DNA of 64,000 nt from Rhizophagus clarus (GCA_015698045.1 BLAL01000087.1:248001-312000), one strand, 5' to 3'; positions 20,632 to 33,937 are shown, counted from the first letter of the stretch. A program made the numbers and translations. The notes: generated by a model from the letters alone, not told the origin.

Positions 20632-21580
20632 TAACATTTCGAAGTTTTGTGAAACATTATTAAGTTTATAATCACTACTTGCTTAAAGTTTTATCATTTA
20701 TAAATGAACTTTAAATTCTAAAATGTTAAAATGTGATCACGGATAAAATAAATTACGTAAATCGGAGTTATTTCAGAGAATACAAAATACGATAGAAAAA
20801 AAAACTCCGATTTTAATTAATTGAATTTCAATGGGACAGGTATCGGGACAGGTATCGGAACAGGGATACATAATAAGTAAATTTCTACGATCAACATTGT
20901 GTTTAATGGAATTGAGTTTCCGGAACTCCAATGTTGCACACAGAATGCATATAATGATTTTCAATAAAAAAAATACTCGCAAAAAAATAAGCCACCGCAA
21001 ATAAATAAGACAAAATAGCGTAGTGATTATAATTTCCATTTATTATCAAATTTCGAGGGGTATTGTGATAAAAATAGAACAAATTTAATGTTTATGTTTA
21101 TTCTAAGACAATAAATAATAATAATGTAGTACCAATAATCTCGCAAGCTTGAAATATAATGAACAGGTTTCTTTATTAGCAATTTAGCAATTTCTTAATC
21201 GGGATAAAAATTAATGGCGTTAAAAATTCAAGATTCTATTATTTGATGACAACATCTCAATTTAATAATATATTGGTGTCAATAATAAGTGCAGATCATG
21301 TGCAATGTGTGCAATGTGTGTGCTATGAGGTAATTATCACACGTCAAGATCTCATGATCCAATGCAGAAGAGATACGGTTATTTTAAATAAATAATTATA
21401 TTTTATTTATTTTTTTTTTAAGACCTTTACTGTTATTAAGTATGAAAATATGTATACATACGACGTTAGATTTTCTGCTGTAAACATCCAGACCGATAAT
21501 GAATAACGATTAGCTATTTTAGTACTGTGTGGCTGAGACAATCAATTTCATTGCTACCTATTTTTAACTCGTATTTTAAC
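20632..21580. other. Spacer upstream of the Cys-rich membrane protein gene
   Basis: AT-rich with no supported gene. A short tandem repeat of GGGACAGGTATC lies near 20834-20858, and a GTGCAATGTGTGCAATGTGTG repeat near 21299-21320. Confidence 0.45.
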
Positions 21581-21588
21581 ATATAAAG
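21581..21588 (+). promoter_or_regulatory. TATA-like box
   Basis: ATATAAAG, 58 bp before the ATG at 21646, followed by a pyrimidine-rich start region (GTCCTTCTCTTGC). It fits a core promoter of the membrane protein gene. Confidence 0.45.
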
Positions 21589-21645
21589 AGGCGTCCTTCT
21601 CTTGCATCTAGTTCATAAAAAAAAAAAAAAACTGTTAGATAAATT

Positions 21646-22848
21646 ATGTCTAAATTTAAAATAATTTACACGATATTGTTAATTTTTGCTTTAGGCTTGT
21701 TTTTTGGGATATTTTTTGGCCTAGGGTATCCTGAAATACAAAGAGCTGAATATGTTTCGACAGAATGTGCGATCGATGATAAAACAATATTATCAAAGTA
21801 TTGTTGTTATAAAGAATGTAGTACATGCGAAACGGCGAGTGCGTCAGCTCCTACATGTACGGCTCTAGAGTCCCAATGGAATTCACTATCTCCTGAAACA
21901 TGTGGTAATGCAGTATTATCAAATAGTTCGCTAACGAACGTTTGCCCTATCAATGATTTGAAAGGGGAATGTGATGATGGGTATTATTGTTGCTCAGAAT
22001 GTTGTTCAACTTGTACCTCTTGCTCGACTAGTTGTTCAGGCACCGGTTCCGGTTCATCTTGTAGTACTTCCTGTACCTCATATTCTTGTAATTGCGCTTG
22101 TTGTAGTAGTACAAATAATCACTCTTGTCAGATAAAATGTCCTATTTGTTACTCTGTTGTTCTCAAAGTGACATATCATGACTCATCTTACAAACCAATA
22201 ACAACAAATATTACTACAGAATACCGTGAAGATTTAAATGGCGCAGAACAATTTCTTGCTAAATATCGTGTTTCATCTACGGTTCGGTGTTTCTATAATC
22301 CTAAAAATACTTCTCAAGCGTTACTATTTATTGATTATGCGGTAAAAAATTGGGTTGCAATAGGCATAACTGCATCGTTTCTTACAATTATACTCATGTA
22401 TGGAACGTGGTATTTATTTAAAAATAACACCACAATATTCCAAGGTTACAAATATAGAATATTAATGATGGAAATTGCATTATGGTGTGGAACGATCATT
22501 CCACCTTTACTCGTCTTAATAGATTTTATACCATTTACAAATGGAAAAATTCTTTGGACATTGGCTGTAATAGGAGTGACAATAGGGTGGACACCTATAC
22601 ACACAATTGCTTGTATGAAAACACGTGGTTGGAGCTTTATTTCTGCGTTTACAGTAACTACTATCACATTTATTTTACCTCTTATAATGTTCTCTATATT
22701 CGCTATTTACACGCCCAATATGCATATTCACACTAGTATGTTAATATTAGCGATAATTATTCCTTTAGGGATCAATATTATAATGTTTTTATTATGGGAC
22801 TTTTGTGTTGTAAAGTGTAGACCGATATTAATATTACTGCTAATTTAA
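21646..22848 (+). CDS. Cys-rich six-span membrane protein (400 aa)
   Basis: Family not recognised. Residues 6-28 (IIYTILLIFALGLFFGIFFG) form a signal anchor. Residues about 40-170 form a very Cys-rich, presumably extracellular, domain with clusters such as YCCYKEC, YCCSECCSTC and CNCACC and a low-complexity Ser/Cys/Gly part near 123-150. N-glycosylation sequons occur in 180-225. Five further membrane spans follow at about 236-258, 272-296, 302-322, 330-355 and 364-386. The gene is a single exon with an open frame. A close paralogue lies on the opposite strand at 24209-25354. The C-terminus differs from that copy: this one runs on past LLWDF for about 15 residues. A surface sensor or adhesin is possible but is a guess. 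Confidence 0.85.
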   Translation: MSKFKIIYTILLIFALGLFFGIFFGLGYPEIQRAEYVSTECAIDDKTILSKYCCYKECSTCETASASAPTCTALESQWNSLSPETCGNAVLSNSSLTNVCPINDLKGECDDGYYCCSECCSTCTSCSTSCSGTGSGSSCSTSCTSYSCNCACCSSTNNHSCQIKCPICYSVVLKVTYHDSSYKPITTNITTEYREDLNGAEQFLAKYRVSSTVRCFYNPKNTSQALLFIDYAVKNWVAIGITASFLTIILMYGTWYLFKNNTTIFQGYKYRILMMEIALWCGTIIPPLLVLIDFIPFTNGKILWTLAVIGVTIGWTPIHTIACMKTRGWSFISAFTVTTITFILPLIMFSIFAIYTPNMHIHTSMLILAIIIPLGINIIMFLLWDFCVVKCRPILILLLI

Positions 22849-24208
22849 AAAAAAGAATGAGCAAATTAAATTCTTTCCTCCCTAATTATTAAAGTTATAT
22901 ATTTAGTTTACATTTTTCATAATACAATTAAAATTTTAACGATTGATAAATTTATTTATGACAATAAAAAACTAGTCACGATTTATCAAAAATGACAAAA
23001 AAAGCTAAATTATGACCATAGTTCCGCCCACGGTTAGTTATATACGGAAATTGTCCGAAGATCACTCTTTTTATTAGTAAATGACATTATAATTTGCGAC
23101 TAGTTATTCATTTAGAGTTAAATGACGTAAAATGTAACAGGTTACTTAACTAAATTAACTTCAAAGCTTCATTAAATATTTTAACGCTGATAATATGCTT
23201 AAAATCTTAAAACTAAAAATTGTACAAATTCTCAATTACGTACAATTATGTACGCATATGAAAATCAAATAATCATATTTGACCGAAAATATCAATAAAT
23301 TAGATATCTTTTTTTTTTTAAAAAAAAATAGTTAGACTAGATATTATCATAAGACTCGTGTTAGGTGACGTGCTTAATGATTATAAGGTCCGTGACCAAT
23401 AGCTTCGTAAGGCTTATCTTTTTCATGATATGAACTATAATAATTTGCTCATTTTGGAGAAGAAAAGAATACAAGCCAAATTAGTTAAAGCACTTTTTGT
23501 ATTACAAAGAATCTTCACGTATGCCTATTTTTTTTTTAATATTTAATCCTAATAAATTTGCAATTCATTATTAAAAATTATTTCGGATTTTACGAAATGT
23601 TTTAACTGGGATACAGTTAAGGTATGGTGGAGTCGCGGGACAGCCGATATGCCCGATACTCTGAAAATTTTCGAAACAGTCAAATTACACAATTTCCAAT
23701 TTTGGTAGAAAAATATGTACCGTTATACTTATCGTTTTTGTGGCTTAAATTAAAGTTAATGACCAGGTCCCATCGTCATTTCATAAATGAGCCAAATGCA
23801 AAATGAACATCATTCATTCATGTATAATTGACGGACATATCCCGATAGTTGTACAATTACTCATAAAGAAAACATACGTTGATAAATTTAGAACCCTTAT
23901 TATTTGTATATGTTCATGTATAATATGAATTTTATCTCTCTAAAAAAAAAAAAAGATTGTTTGACTTTTTAATCTTGATTAAAAATTCTCTGATCGCGCA
24001 GTCAAAAAGTTTTAAATGGTTTCAGCAAATCATTATTTCGGCAAAATTTTGTGTAGCGTGTAAATTGTATCAATTGGGATGATTTTCATATAACGGAAAT
24101 AATTTGCATTTACTTTGTTATCGTTATAAAATCATTTATTCGTTTAAATTATAAATATTTGATAATTAAAATATAAACTATATAATCAGCTAATAAATTA
24201 AAATTTGT
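22849..24208. other. Shared 3' spacer between convergent membrane protein genes
   Basis: About 1.36 kb of AT-rich DNA with no supported gene; short frames such as 23624-23806 carry no motif. It holds the 3' ends of both convergent genes. Confidence 0.5.
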
Positions 24209-25354
24209 CTATAATTTACACGCGTCCCATAATACAAATATTATTACATTGACGCCTAAAGGGATAATTATTGCTAATATTAAAAAATAAATATGTATAT
24301 TCGCCGTATTGGAAGTGTATATAGCGATTATGGAAAACATTATAATGGGTAAAATTAATGTGATGATAGTTATTGTCAACGCAGAAATAAAGTTCCAACC
24401 ACGTTTTCTCATACAAGTTGCTGTATGTACAGGTGCCCATCCTAGTGCAATACCAATTACAGCCAATGTCCAAAGAACTCTTTCATTTGTGTATGGTATT
24501 AAAGCTATTAAAAAGAACGAAATTGGAATAATTATTCCGCACCATAATAAAATTTCCATTATCAATACTCTATATTTGTAACCCTGAAATATGGAAGTGT
24601 TCTTGCTGAATAAGATCCATGTTCCATACATGAGTATAATTGTAAGAAATAAAGCTGTTATTCCTACTGCGACCCAAGTTTTCGCCGTAAAATTTGTATT
24701 TATAAATGCTTGAAATGGATTTTTAGGATTAAAGAAACAATGAACTGTAGAAGAAACATGATATTTAGCAAGAAATTGTTCTGCATCATTTAGATTTTCA
24801 CGGAATTCTGTAGTAAATCTTGTTGTTATTGGTGTATAGTAAGTCGACAAGTTATCTCTTTTTTGATATGTCACCGAGAATACAACTGAGTAACAAATAG
24901 GACATTTTATCTGACAAGAGAGATGATCTGTTTCATCGCAACAAGTACAGTTACAAGAGCTACAACTATTGGAACTACCAGAACAACATTGCGAACAACA
25001 TTCCGAACAACAACTATATCCATCATCACATTCCCCTTTTAAGTCACTGGTAGGACAAACATTTTCTAGTGAACTGTTTGTTAATATTGCATTGGCACAT
25101 ATTTGAGGTGATAATGAATTCCATTGAGACTTTAGATTCGTACAAGTAGGAGCTGACGGACTCGCCGTTTTGCAATAACTACATTCCTTATAACAACAAT
25201 AATTTGATAATATTGTTTTATTATTGATCGTACAGTATGTTGAATTGAATTTAGCTTTTTTTATTTCAGGATACCCAAGACCGAAAAATATTCCAAAAAA
25301 CAATCCTAAAGCCAAGAGCAGTAATATCGTGTAAATAATTTGAGATTTTGACAT
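24209..25354 (-). CDS. Cys-rich six-span membrane protein, inverted paralogue (381 aa)
   Basis: Same plan as the gene at 21646: signal anchor (IIYTILLLLALGLFFGIFFG), Cys-rich ectodomain (YCCYKECSYCKT, YSCCSECCSQCCSG, CNCTCC, CQIKCPICYSVV), and five C-terminal membrane spans beginning WVAVGITALFLTIILMYG. The Ser/Cys low-complexity part is shorter by some 15-20 residues, and the chain ends LWDACKL. Single exon, intact, convergent with its paralogue. The arrangement points to an inverted duplication. The strongest conservation lies at the N-terminal anchor, the CPICYSVV segment and the spans. Confidence 0.85.
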   Translation of the reverse strand: MSKSQIIYTILLLLALGLFFGIFFGLGYPEIKKAKFNSTYCTINNKTILSNYCCYKECSYCKTASPSAPTCTNLKSQWNSLSPQICANAILTNSSLENVCPTSDLKGECDDGYSCCSECCSQCCSGSSNSCSSCNCTCCDETDHLSCQIKCPICYSVVFSVTYQKRDNLSTYYTPITTRFTTEFRENLNDAEQFLAKYHVSSTVHCFFNPKNPFQAFINTNFTAKTWVAVGITALFLTIILMYGTWILFSKNTSIFQGYKYRVLIMEILLWCGIIIPISFFLIALIPYTNERVLWTLAVIGIALGWAPVHTATCMRKRGWNFISALTITIITLILPIIMFSIIAIYTSNTANIHIYFLILAIIIPLGVNVIIFVLWDACKL

Positions 25355-25899
25355 GGTTTTTAACTAATTATTTATTAAAAGCAAATATAAAATTGCTGGT
25401 TATCAAAGAGAAAAAAAAAATATTCTTTATATGTTAAAAAATGCAATGTAAGTGGAAGCAAATGAAATTCTATCAGATAAGCGAAAATGATCAGTTGTAC
25501 TTATTAGCATCATGACATCATAAATCCAGCCAATTTAACTAAACTAGCTAATCCCAAATCATTGTTAATCTAGAACTAGTTTTTATTATCGTAGTGTAAA
25601 AAACGGTTCCTATTCTGTAATCTGTCGTGCCATTTAATTTGGTGATACAGTTTTTTTTAGAACAATATAGCCCATAAAGTCTCGGCTGAACGATCATCAA
25701 AACACTTGCCAGGTATCTCTTTTTTGGCTTGCGAATTTATATCTTAGATCATAGATTTAGGAGTAGGAATAAATTTAGGAGTAGGAATAATGAATCCGAA
25801 TCTTAAATCTAAGACAGTATATCGCCCATCCTCCACAGATGTTTATTAAATAAAAAAAAAAAATTCAGATATTCAATCCTCATTAAAAAAAAAATGATT

Positions 25900-25937
<38 letters not shown>

Positions 25938-27983
25938 ATAAAAAAAAATATATTCCGTTCTTTTTTCATATTTTCATTAACTTTTTATAGTTTTCTATAT
26001 TATATTCTTATTACATAAAAAAAATGTATTTACATTCACTTTCTTCGTAATAAAATAAAACTACTAATCAAACTGAATCCATCATATAAATTAAAAAAAA
26101 TAAAATAATAAAATAACCTGGTACCAATCTTTTTTTCTATAATAAAATAAAAATCTAGATGAACCACATCATAAAACTCATCAATAAACGGACTAATCGC
26201 AATACATGAACTCCCGAATTCATCACATATATACGTTCGATAATGAATATGAGTCCTTATTCGATGAATGAGGACATAAATGATTACAAGAATTGCATCA
26301 CCACACTTTTAACCAATTAAAATACAACAACCTATTCACAGGATCATAAACTATTCTCCTACTATGCCGTTGCATCATCTCATTTTTTACATCCCTACCG
26401 TGTGTGGGTATTAAAAAAAAACCTACTGGATAGTTTTCATTTAAATCTTTGCCGATCTTTAAAATTTTAGCAGCATTCGTCCTCTTTACCTACTGTGGGT
26501 TCAAATATTTAAAGTGTTTAATAAATTAACAATAATTTCGATTAGGCTTCTCTTCTATACACATTCTTTTATTTGTGTGACCAACTTCCGTAATTTTTCT
26601 ATTCTTAATAATTTTTATAATTTTGAAATGTACAGTAAATAAAGAAATAACAAAAAAATTTTTTTAGGAGCGCGATTTCATTGGAAGTCAACTGAGTAAA
26701 GGAATTTGGAAAATATTAATCATAGAGAAGGACCAGCGAAACGCAAAGTATGGAGATCATAAGTTGAACAACGCAAACATGCTTGTCGGACTGCAAAAAA
26801 AGTCGGTTGGGATACAGATTGTAAACAGCAAACGAAAAATTAATTACATATGACGTCAGTCAGTATCATAGCAATTCGAGATAGTAAATTAATAAGGTAG
26901 TAATTTAACTTTTAACTCCGGTAAAATTGTAATGTTTGGTCAAAATTAATTGTGGCATTACTGACTGGTATTACTTACTATAGGACTGTTACAAAATTAG
27001 AACACATTTTAAATACTTTTTTGTCTATGAAATATTTAAGATATTTATTTTAATGAATTGGTTCCAATTATTACAAAACTTTTAAAATTATGGAAAATGT
27101 TACTAGATTCGAGAAAATTAATGTGTAGTCGATTAATGTTACAAAATTGCCATTAGTTATTTTAAGGATGTTGCGTCCCTTCTAATGCGTTAAGTAGTAT
27201 TATTGGGCGATGCATAATTAATTGGTGACGAACTTGTAGTTCCTTAATTTTCAGAATAAATTGTTTTATTTTTTTTATATTTGTTTTTTTTAGTATATAC
27301 TATAATTTATCTCAGATTTAAAATGTCATTTTATTTTAAAAATTAATTTTAATGAATATATCGCTAATGGAAGACATAAGAATGATCTTTATGTTTAAAC
27401 AATAAATAGTACAAACGGTCTTGCTTTAAATCATCTTGGATAGAAGTAGCTATGGAGAAAAATCTTCAATTAGCAAACGAACAAATGAGGACAAAATGGT
27501 AATCACTGGCAAGAATCTTATTAATGGTAACAAAGAGAAATAAAAGTTAAGAGCAAGAACAAATGAGATCATACTTATTACTCTATTACATATTCTATGA
27601 CTCTTCCATTAAAATACTTGAAGTAGCAAGTCTTACTTTAATGAATTGGTTTTACGAAACATTACTTGCATAAAGTCGTTGCAGCTTAGAATTTTTAGGA
27701 TTTTATTAATGTAGTTAGAATTTCTCACCTTCTTGTCCCAGTTTTTGGATCATTGCAAGTCTATCAGATGCTCTTATTACATTGATCTATGATAACACTA
27801 ATTATAGATTGGGACTTTTACTATTATGTAAATGCTAAATGTATAACCAATCTTAAAGACGTTGCCAGAATCAATAATAATTTTTCACGTGATCAAACGA
27901 GTCAATAATTACACGTGATTGATGTAACAAGTTCAGTACGACATGTAATGTATATAAATATTTTGTTTCATTGACCGAACATT
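25355..27983. other. Long non-coding spacer
   Basis: About 2.6 kb without a supported gene. It includes a tandem 17-bp duplication (ATTTAGGAGTAGGAATA, 25755-25771 and 25773-25789) flanked by TCTTAGAT/ATCTAAGA inverted words, and a long T run at about 25899-25933. Two CACGTGAT-like words lie near 27887-27920, shortly before the F-box remnant. Confidence 0.5.
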
Positions 27984-29368
27984 ATGCGCCAACTTTAACC
28001 TAAAAATGATGCTCAATTAAATGGGGAAATTCTTTATTTGATATTCAAAGAGTTGCAAGATGATAAAAAAACTCTTTTTTCATGTCTTACAGTTAATAAA
28101 ACTTGGTGTGAAACTATCGTTCCATTTTTATGGAAAAATCCTTGGAATTTCCTGAAAAAAAGGATGATATTAATGAAGTAATTATTTCACATTTATCAGA
28201 TGAGTCAGATGAGTCAATAATTAATTTAAAGTTTCAGGGTGTTGACTTCTTGTCAAATCAATATCAAAAAATCTTTATTTAATTATAGTAGATTTTGTAA
28301 TCATCTGGATATGAATAATTTAGATGTATCTATCGAAAGTATGGTTAATGAACCTAATAAAAAATCAAATTGTCAGGAAAGAAATATTGAATCTTTTTAT
28401 TAACAAAATCATGAGATTAACACACCTTTATTTACCTTATCAGTTTGATTATCAAATACATCTTATTCCTGGAGCCAAACAATACTTTTCAGATCTCGAA
28501 TTTCTTATCTGTAATACTTGTATTAACGATAATGTTTTAATTGGATTAACAGAAATATTTAAATCAGTTAAAGAATGTGAACTTTATATTACCGATGTCA
28601 ACAATTATAATATTGTTAAATTAATCGAAACTATAAAAGAATTATTTAGTATTCTTTTATTATCAGAGGTTATTGGAGGCCTGATGAACCATTTTACAGA
28701 ATTCTTGAAGATTCATTAGTAAAACATGCGAATTTTATACGATATTTTAAGATGACTAAAAGTCGTACGACAAAAATTATTTCATCTTTTGTGAATATGA
28801 TACTAGTTTTAACGATGTGACAAAATGTGAATGTTTAAAAAATTTATCTTTACCATTCCTACAAATTTTAAAAGTTAGAAGAGCCCCGATCGAAGTTTTA
28901 GCAAGTTTAATTAAAAATGCAAACGGGTGTCTTACCAAAATAAAAGTTGATGACATTTGTGATGAGACAAATAATCAAATTCTTATTCAAGTTATTTATC
29001 AAAATTGTCAAAACTTGAAAGATCTCAGATTATCGTGTAGAAATGATGATATTTTAGAATTAGAAAATTTATTGGTCAAATGTCGATATTTAATTAAATT
29101 ACATATAATTGATAATGAAATGCTTAATTGGGATTATTTATTTGAAGTTTTAATTAAATCATCACCAACTTGTTTATTTAACTTTGGATTTTGGTTTTTT
29201 GAGGCGCCTAGATTGGAATCTTTGGATTTATTTTTTGATAAGTGGAAAAATAAACACATCATGTTATTAAAAACCATTCAAATTCATATTTGTTATCCTC
29301 CGGTTTATGTTTTGAATGATGAATATTTTAATTTAATAGAAAAATATAAATTACAAGGTTGTTATTAA
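27984..29368 (+). pseudogene. F-box / leucine-rich-repeat-like protein, broken copy
   Basis: Host F-box gene of the Rhizophagus-expanded type. The F-box is clear: AQLNGEILYLIFKELQDDKK then TLFSCLTVNKTWCETIVPFL (28008-28130). Later parts lie in other frames: KKDDINEVIISHLSDESDES (28150-28280); FINKIMRLTHLYLPYQFDYQ with LIPGAKQYFSDLEFL (28324-28719); and CECLKNLSLPFLQILKVRR to IEKYKLQGCY (28817-29368), the family's usual C-terminus. At least four frame changes and a stop directly after the first possible Met codons show it is dead. In living relatives the F-box recruits Skp1 and the repeat region binds substrate. Confidence 0.8.
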
Positions 29369-29872
29369 AAAACATAAACATGTTGATATATGAAGATTTG
29401 TACTGGACTCAAGAAGTTTATGGATTATTATTATATCAATACATAAAAAACTTTTTATTAGACAAGAATTTTATTACAACTATGTTTTAAAATAGAAGGC
29501 GTTTTAACTAGCGTATCTCTTTATTTTTATAATAAATAAAAATACATTTGAAATAATATAAAATGTATTTTAACGATTAATATTATTATAACAAATTCAT
29601 TAATACATTAATCTTCTTAGCAGGTTAAAACGTATGATAATATGGTCGCAAAACATATACTAATTATTAACAACTATTCTAAGCAAAAGTTATTTTATGA
29701 AATAGTTATTTTCAAATGAAAATGTTGATGTAAATTGTATAAAGATTTGTATAATCATATGATTCACAATGACATCTTGCGTAATGAACTTGTGTGACCT
29801 CATGACTGATTTACGATGCTTAATTCACGTTAGACCAAAAAAAAAAAATTCTTTTTCTCGTTGTAAAGAAAA
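29369..29872. other. Spacer upstream of BTB-TLDc gene
   Basis: AT-rich intergenic DNA. No gene or clear promoter motif beyond AT-rich runs. Confidence 0.5.
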
Positions 29873-31357
29873 ATGTCTTTTGATTACTCTCAAGAACTTG
29901 TTAATGATTATGAAAGATTACTTGAAGTTGGCGAAAATTATGATGTTATAATTTACGCTGGAAAAGGTGAAAATATGGAAAAAATTCATGCACACTCACT
30001 TATTTTATGTGCTAGATCTCAATATTTTCATACTGCATTAATTAATCAATGGGCCAGTAAAGAAGATGGAAAATTCATTCTTAAAAATTCTAATATTTCT
30101 CCTCGAATACTTAAAACTATTTTAAGGTAATAAATGAATAAAACTAATGATGTATATTTAATTATCAGTGTATATCCTAATTATTTTTATTCACTTAGAT
30201 TTATTTATTGTGGAAGAGTTGATTTGATGAATTTACAAGGTCTAGAATTATTAGAATTTCTAATAGTAGCAAATGAATTTAGTATTCAAGTATTAGTCTC
30301 TTGTATTCAAGAATATCTAATTGATCATCAACATGAATTATTACAACAAAATCCTATTGAAATTCTTGAAATTGTTTATCAACTTATTCATCATGATACT
30401 TTCAAAAGTTTATGTGAATTTTTTCTTGAAACTTTTTGTGAAAATCCAAAAATGTTATTCAAATTTGATAATTTAATTAGGTTAAGAGCACCTTTATTGG
30501 AATTACTTTTAAAAAGAGATGATTTATTATTGGATGAAATTGAAATATGGGATAACTTGATCAAGTGGAGTTTTGCTCAACATCCTTCTATCCAACAAGA
30601 TGTTAAGAAATTGAATAAAGAAGAAATTGCAATTATGAAAAGTACTCTCCAGAATTTTATTCCTTTAATTAGATTTAATAATATATCTTCGAAGGATTTT
30701 TATTTTAAATTATATCCTTTTAAAGTAATACTAACCGATGATTTGGCTGAAAACATACTTGAATTTCATATGGTGCCAAATAAGAAACTTAATAATGTTA
30801 TTCAACCTCCTAGAAGATCAAAATATGATACACATATAGTTAAATCAGAACATTTTTCTATCTTTTCTAGTTGGATTGATAAGAAAAATGATTTTTATTA
30901 TAAATATTATAATCAAAAAGATCTTCCTTATCATTTCAATTTAATTTACCGTGCTAGTAGAGATGGTAACAAAACCAAAGTATTTCATAAAAAGTGTGAT
31001 AATAAAGGAGCCACTATAGTTATAGTAAAAGTTAAGGGATCGGAACAAATATTTGGTGGGTATAATCCAATTGATTGGGAATCAAATGGTAGTTCTACGA
31101 TGGTGAAGGATAGTTTTTTATTCTCATTCGCAGATAGAAACAAAGTAAAAACTGCAAAAATAGGCTATGAATCATCTATGAGTTTTTATCCAGGTTACGG
31201 TCCAATGTTTGGTTATCATCTTTATTATCAAAATTATCATAATACTTGGGTGGTTAATAATAATTTTCTAGGAAATTATCTTAATATTAAAGTTCCATTA
31301 GCAGGATATGTATATTCAGAAGATTTTGAAGTATTTCAAGTTGTAAAGAAGCAATGA
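29873..31357 (+). CDS. BTB-BACK-TLDc protein, two exons (470 aa)
   Basis: Exons 29873-30126 and 30199-31357, with a 72-nt GT-AG intron in phase 2 at the same codon (Arg) as in the 17020 gene. Joined CDS is 1413 nt with the stop. It begins MSFDYSQELVNDYERLLEVG. BTB runs from DVIIYAGKGENMEKIHAHS to the post-intron FIYCGRVDLMNLQGLELLEF. BACK-like part: LLLKRDDLLLDEIEIWDNL. TLDc: FNLIYRASRDGNKTKVF, IFGGYNPIDW, FGYHLYYQNYHNTW, ending DFEVFQVVKKQ. Likely cullin-3 adaptor by family. The second exon is closer to the partial gene at the window start than to the 17020 gene, suggesting a recent duplication between those two. Frame intact. Confidence 0.93.
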
Positions 31358-33937
31358 AAAGAAATTTAGGTTTTTTTTTATCATGATATAATTTAGTTTA
31401 TGTTGTTGGCTTTTTAATAAATAATTTTAATATCATAAAACCATATTAAAATACAAAGTGATATTTTTTGAAATGATAACTATGATAACAATGACGTTAC
31501 TACTACCTCTGTAGAAGTGATATAATGATTAAAATTTTAAAAATAAAAAAAAGCAAACTTAATGTAAAAAATTCAGTATGGAAACTTAGACGACACGAAG
31601 CGGATTAAAAATAAAGAAACCTCCAGGATCACCAAATTCCTTTTCCCTTAGAAATTCATGATAAAAGTTTTAAAAAATTCTTTCACGATCAAATGATGGT
31701 ATAAAAGTTGAACTGAGTAATGCAGATCGATTAAGTACGTAAGTAAAAATCAAAACTTTTGAAAATTATTTATGCAAAAATGTTATTTACGGAAATTCAC
31801 CTTATGTATTTTACTCATCAAATTGAGTTTCACAAATTCAGAACCCGACTTTCGAAAGTTTAGAAATAATTGATTTTGCTTATGACCTGTTATGAAATAG
31901 AGACAGATTTATTTTTCCCAAACTTGTAATCTTGCTTTTTTCTGACATTAAATTCGTAATAAATGTTTAATTTAATAATCTTATTAAATCTATAATTGTG
32001 TAAGAGCTCAAATAGATTTTAAAAAAAGAACTTGCCAAAAATTTATAGAAGGAACTTGTGTAATGATTAACAGGCGCGTTCTTAAATGGTACGACAGAAA
32101 AACAAACCCGAATGAAAGAAGATACAGAATTAAGTAATAAAAGTGAAGGCGAAGAAGTAAAGGTCTATGAAATTCTTAAAACAACAATACGGTACAAATA
32201 TGTAAAATTAATTAAAATCGAAAAATTTTATACAAAGATTCAGAGAATGAGAGAAATCTATACAAAAATTAAAACTATAGACGAAATCTGGGAGTTTAGT
32301 AGTTTCAAAACGATCCTGAAGAAATAAGGAATGAAAAAGATAGAATAACGAAAGAGAAAGAGAAAGAGAAGGAAAATAACGCCTTCACCGAAATCAGTCA
32401 AAGATAATTCTCTAAAAGATATGAAAAATCCGTTTACGACTGAAATTTAAGTTTCAGAGAAAGGCGCATGATCAAGATCTATATTGACATACGAAGAAGA
32501 AACAGATGATGATGACGATAAAAGGCTAAAAATGTCTGTACCGGAAACTCCAGATTAGTTTGTAGACTGAGGATATTATCAGGAATCAAAAACGTCAAAG
32601 GAAAGAAACAAAGGCAACAGAAGAAGAGAAGGTATGAAGATAGAATTCCACATTTCCCTAGAGTTAAAAGAATTTAACGAGACAGAAAGAATAGTAGAGG
32701 GTAAAAAGATTAGTGAAAAGAAGCGAATGAATTTCTCCAAGTAAGATCGTAGGTACTATAATAGGAAAATCTGGATTCACAAATATTCCTTTAGTTAGAT
32801 GGTGGTAATACAGTAGTTTTCGTTTTGACTTTCTCTTTTCCTTCCTTAGAATTGATAGCACGATCGAAAATGACGACGAGGAGAAACACACAAAGGAAAA
32901 GAAATTGAGAGAAGATAACATATGAAGAAGTGGCGAATATCATAAGAAAATTAAGGGATGCGAAAAAAGAGATTGAGGCGAGAATAAAGAAAATCCTGCA
33001 ACGTGCTCGATAAAATTTAATTAGAAATTAGAAATAATGAAGAAGAAAGAGAAATATCAGATAAAGAAGTCATCAATACGTTAGAAGCACAAGAATAAAA
33101 GAATGAAAATGCTAAATATTACGGGAATAGATTAGAGAAGCCACTGGACGCAGGCATAAACGAAAACAATAAAAGGTTCCCAAGAGTATTAGGGATAAAC
33201 AAAACAACGTTAAAACCACGTACCAGAATAGAGGAAAATGATTAATTAGAATTTTTAACGTTAAGTAGTAGCTTAGTAACAACAATAAGTAGCGTATGGT
33301 TGCTTAGTTTTTGTAAATGTAAAACTTTATTTATACAGTAGATGTGTATGTTGTGTATGTCTGTATGACCGCGCGACTACTACAAAGATACAAAGATGTA
33401 AAATCTTAGATAAACGAAAAAATCGGACATGAGTTATACATGATGACCAATTATAACAATATTTAGATACTATTGATTTGCAATTTCACGTGTCGTTATA
33501 ATATTGAGTCACTATGATAATAGATATGATAATCTTTATCAAAAATTAGAATTATAACAATATTCATTATGATTCCCGTTGATAAATTATTACAAACCTT
33601 TAAATTTGTATACTAATTGAGTCATTGCTAGTTTGCTAGTTCAATCTCTGAAAAAAAAACATATATAAGGACGCTTTTTTCCCCTCATTTCTTCACATAA
33701 TTTTCCCTACACGCTAATAATATTATTTTCGTTAATAACATTATTTCGATTTTCGTTAATTACATAATTTTTTTATTATTTTCGTTAATATTCTTTCTTG
33801 TTATTTGTATTAATTTTGTTAATTTTATTTTCTTCTCATTATTTCGCTAATATCCTCTTATTATCTCATTGTTGTTGTTTTTTATCCCACGGTCCATTTT
33901 GTGAATAAAACTTTTGCATTGTATTATCTCATTGACT
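31358..33937. other. Non-coding, purine-rich decayed region and promoter-like tract
   Basis: No intact gene. From about 32110 to 33250 the + strand is very purine-rich (GAAAGAGAAAGAGAAAG-type) with short charged open frames, for example 71 codons at 32112 reading MKEDTELSNKSEGEE, separated by many stops; it may be an old coding or transposon region. At 33661-33670 a TATATAAGG box is followed by pyrimidine-rich DNA, repeated TTCGTTAAT words and an AATAAA at 33904. This resembles a terminal-repeat promoter/poly(A) block, but I found no partner copy. Confidence 0.35.

Noticed and set aside
20773-21039. 88-codon minus-strand frame
   Set aside because: Hydrophobic ends created by AT runs, plus a short tandem DNA repeat (TCDPTC-like); no family and no promoter evidence.
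33330-33935. Solo LTR
   Set aside because: A TATA-like box, AATAAA and pyrimidine-rich tract are present, but no TG...CA ends, target duplication or second copy could be shown.
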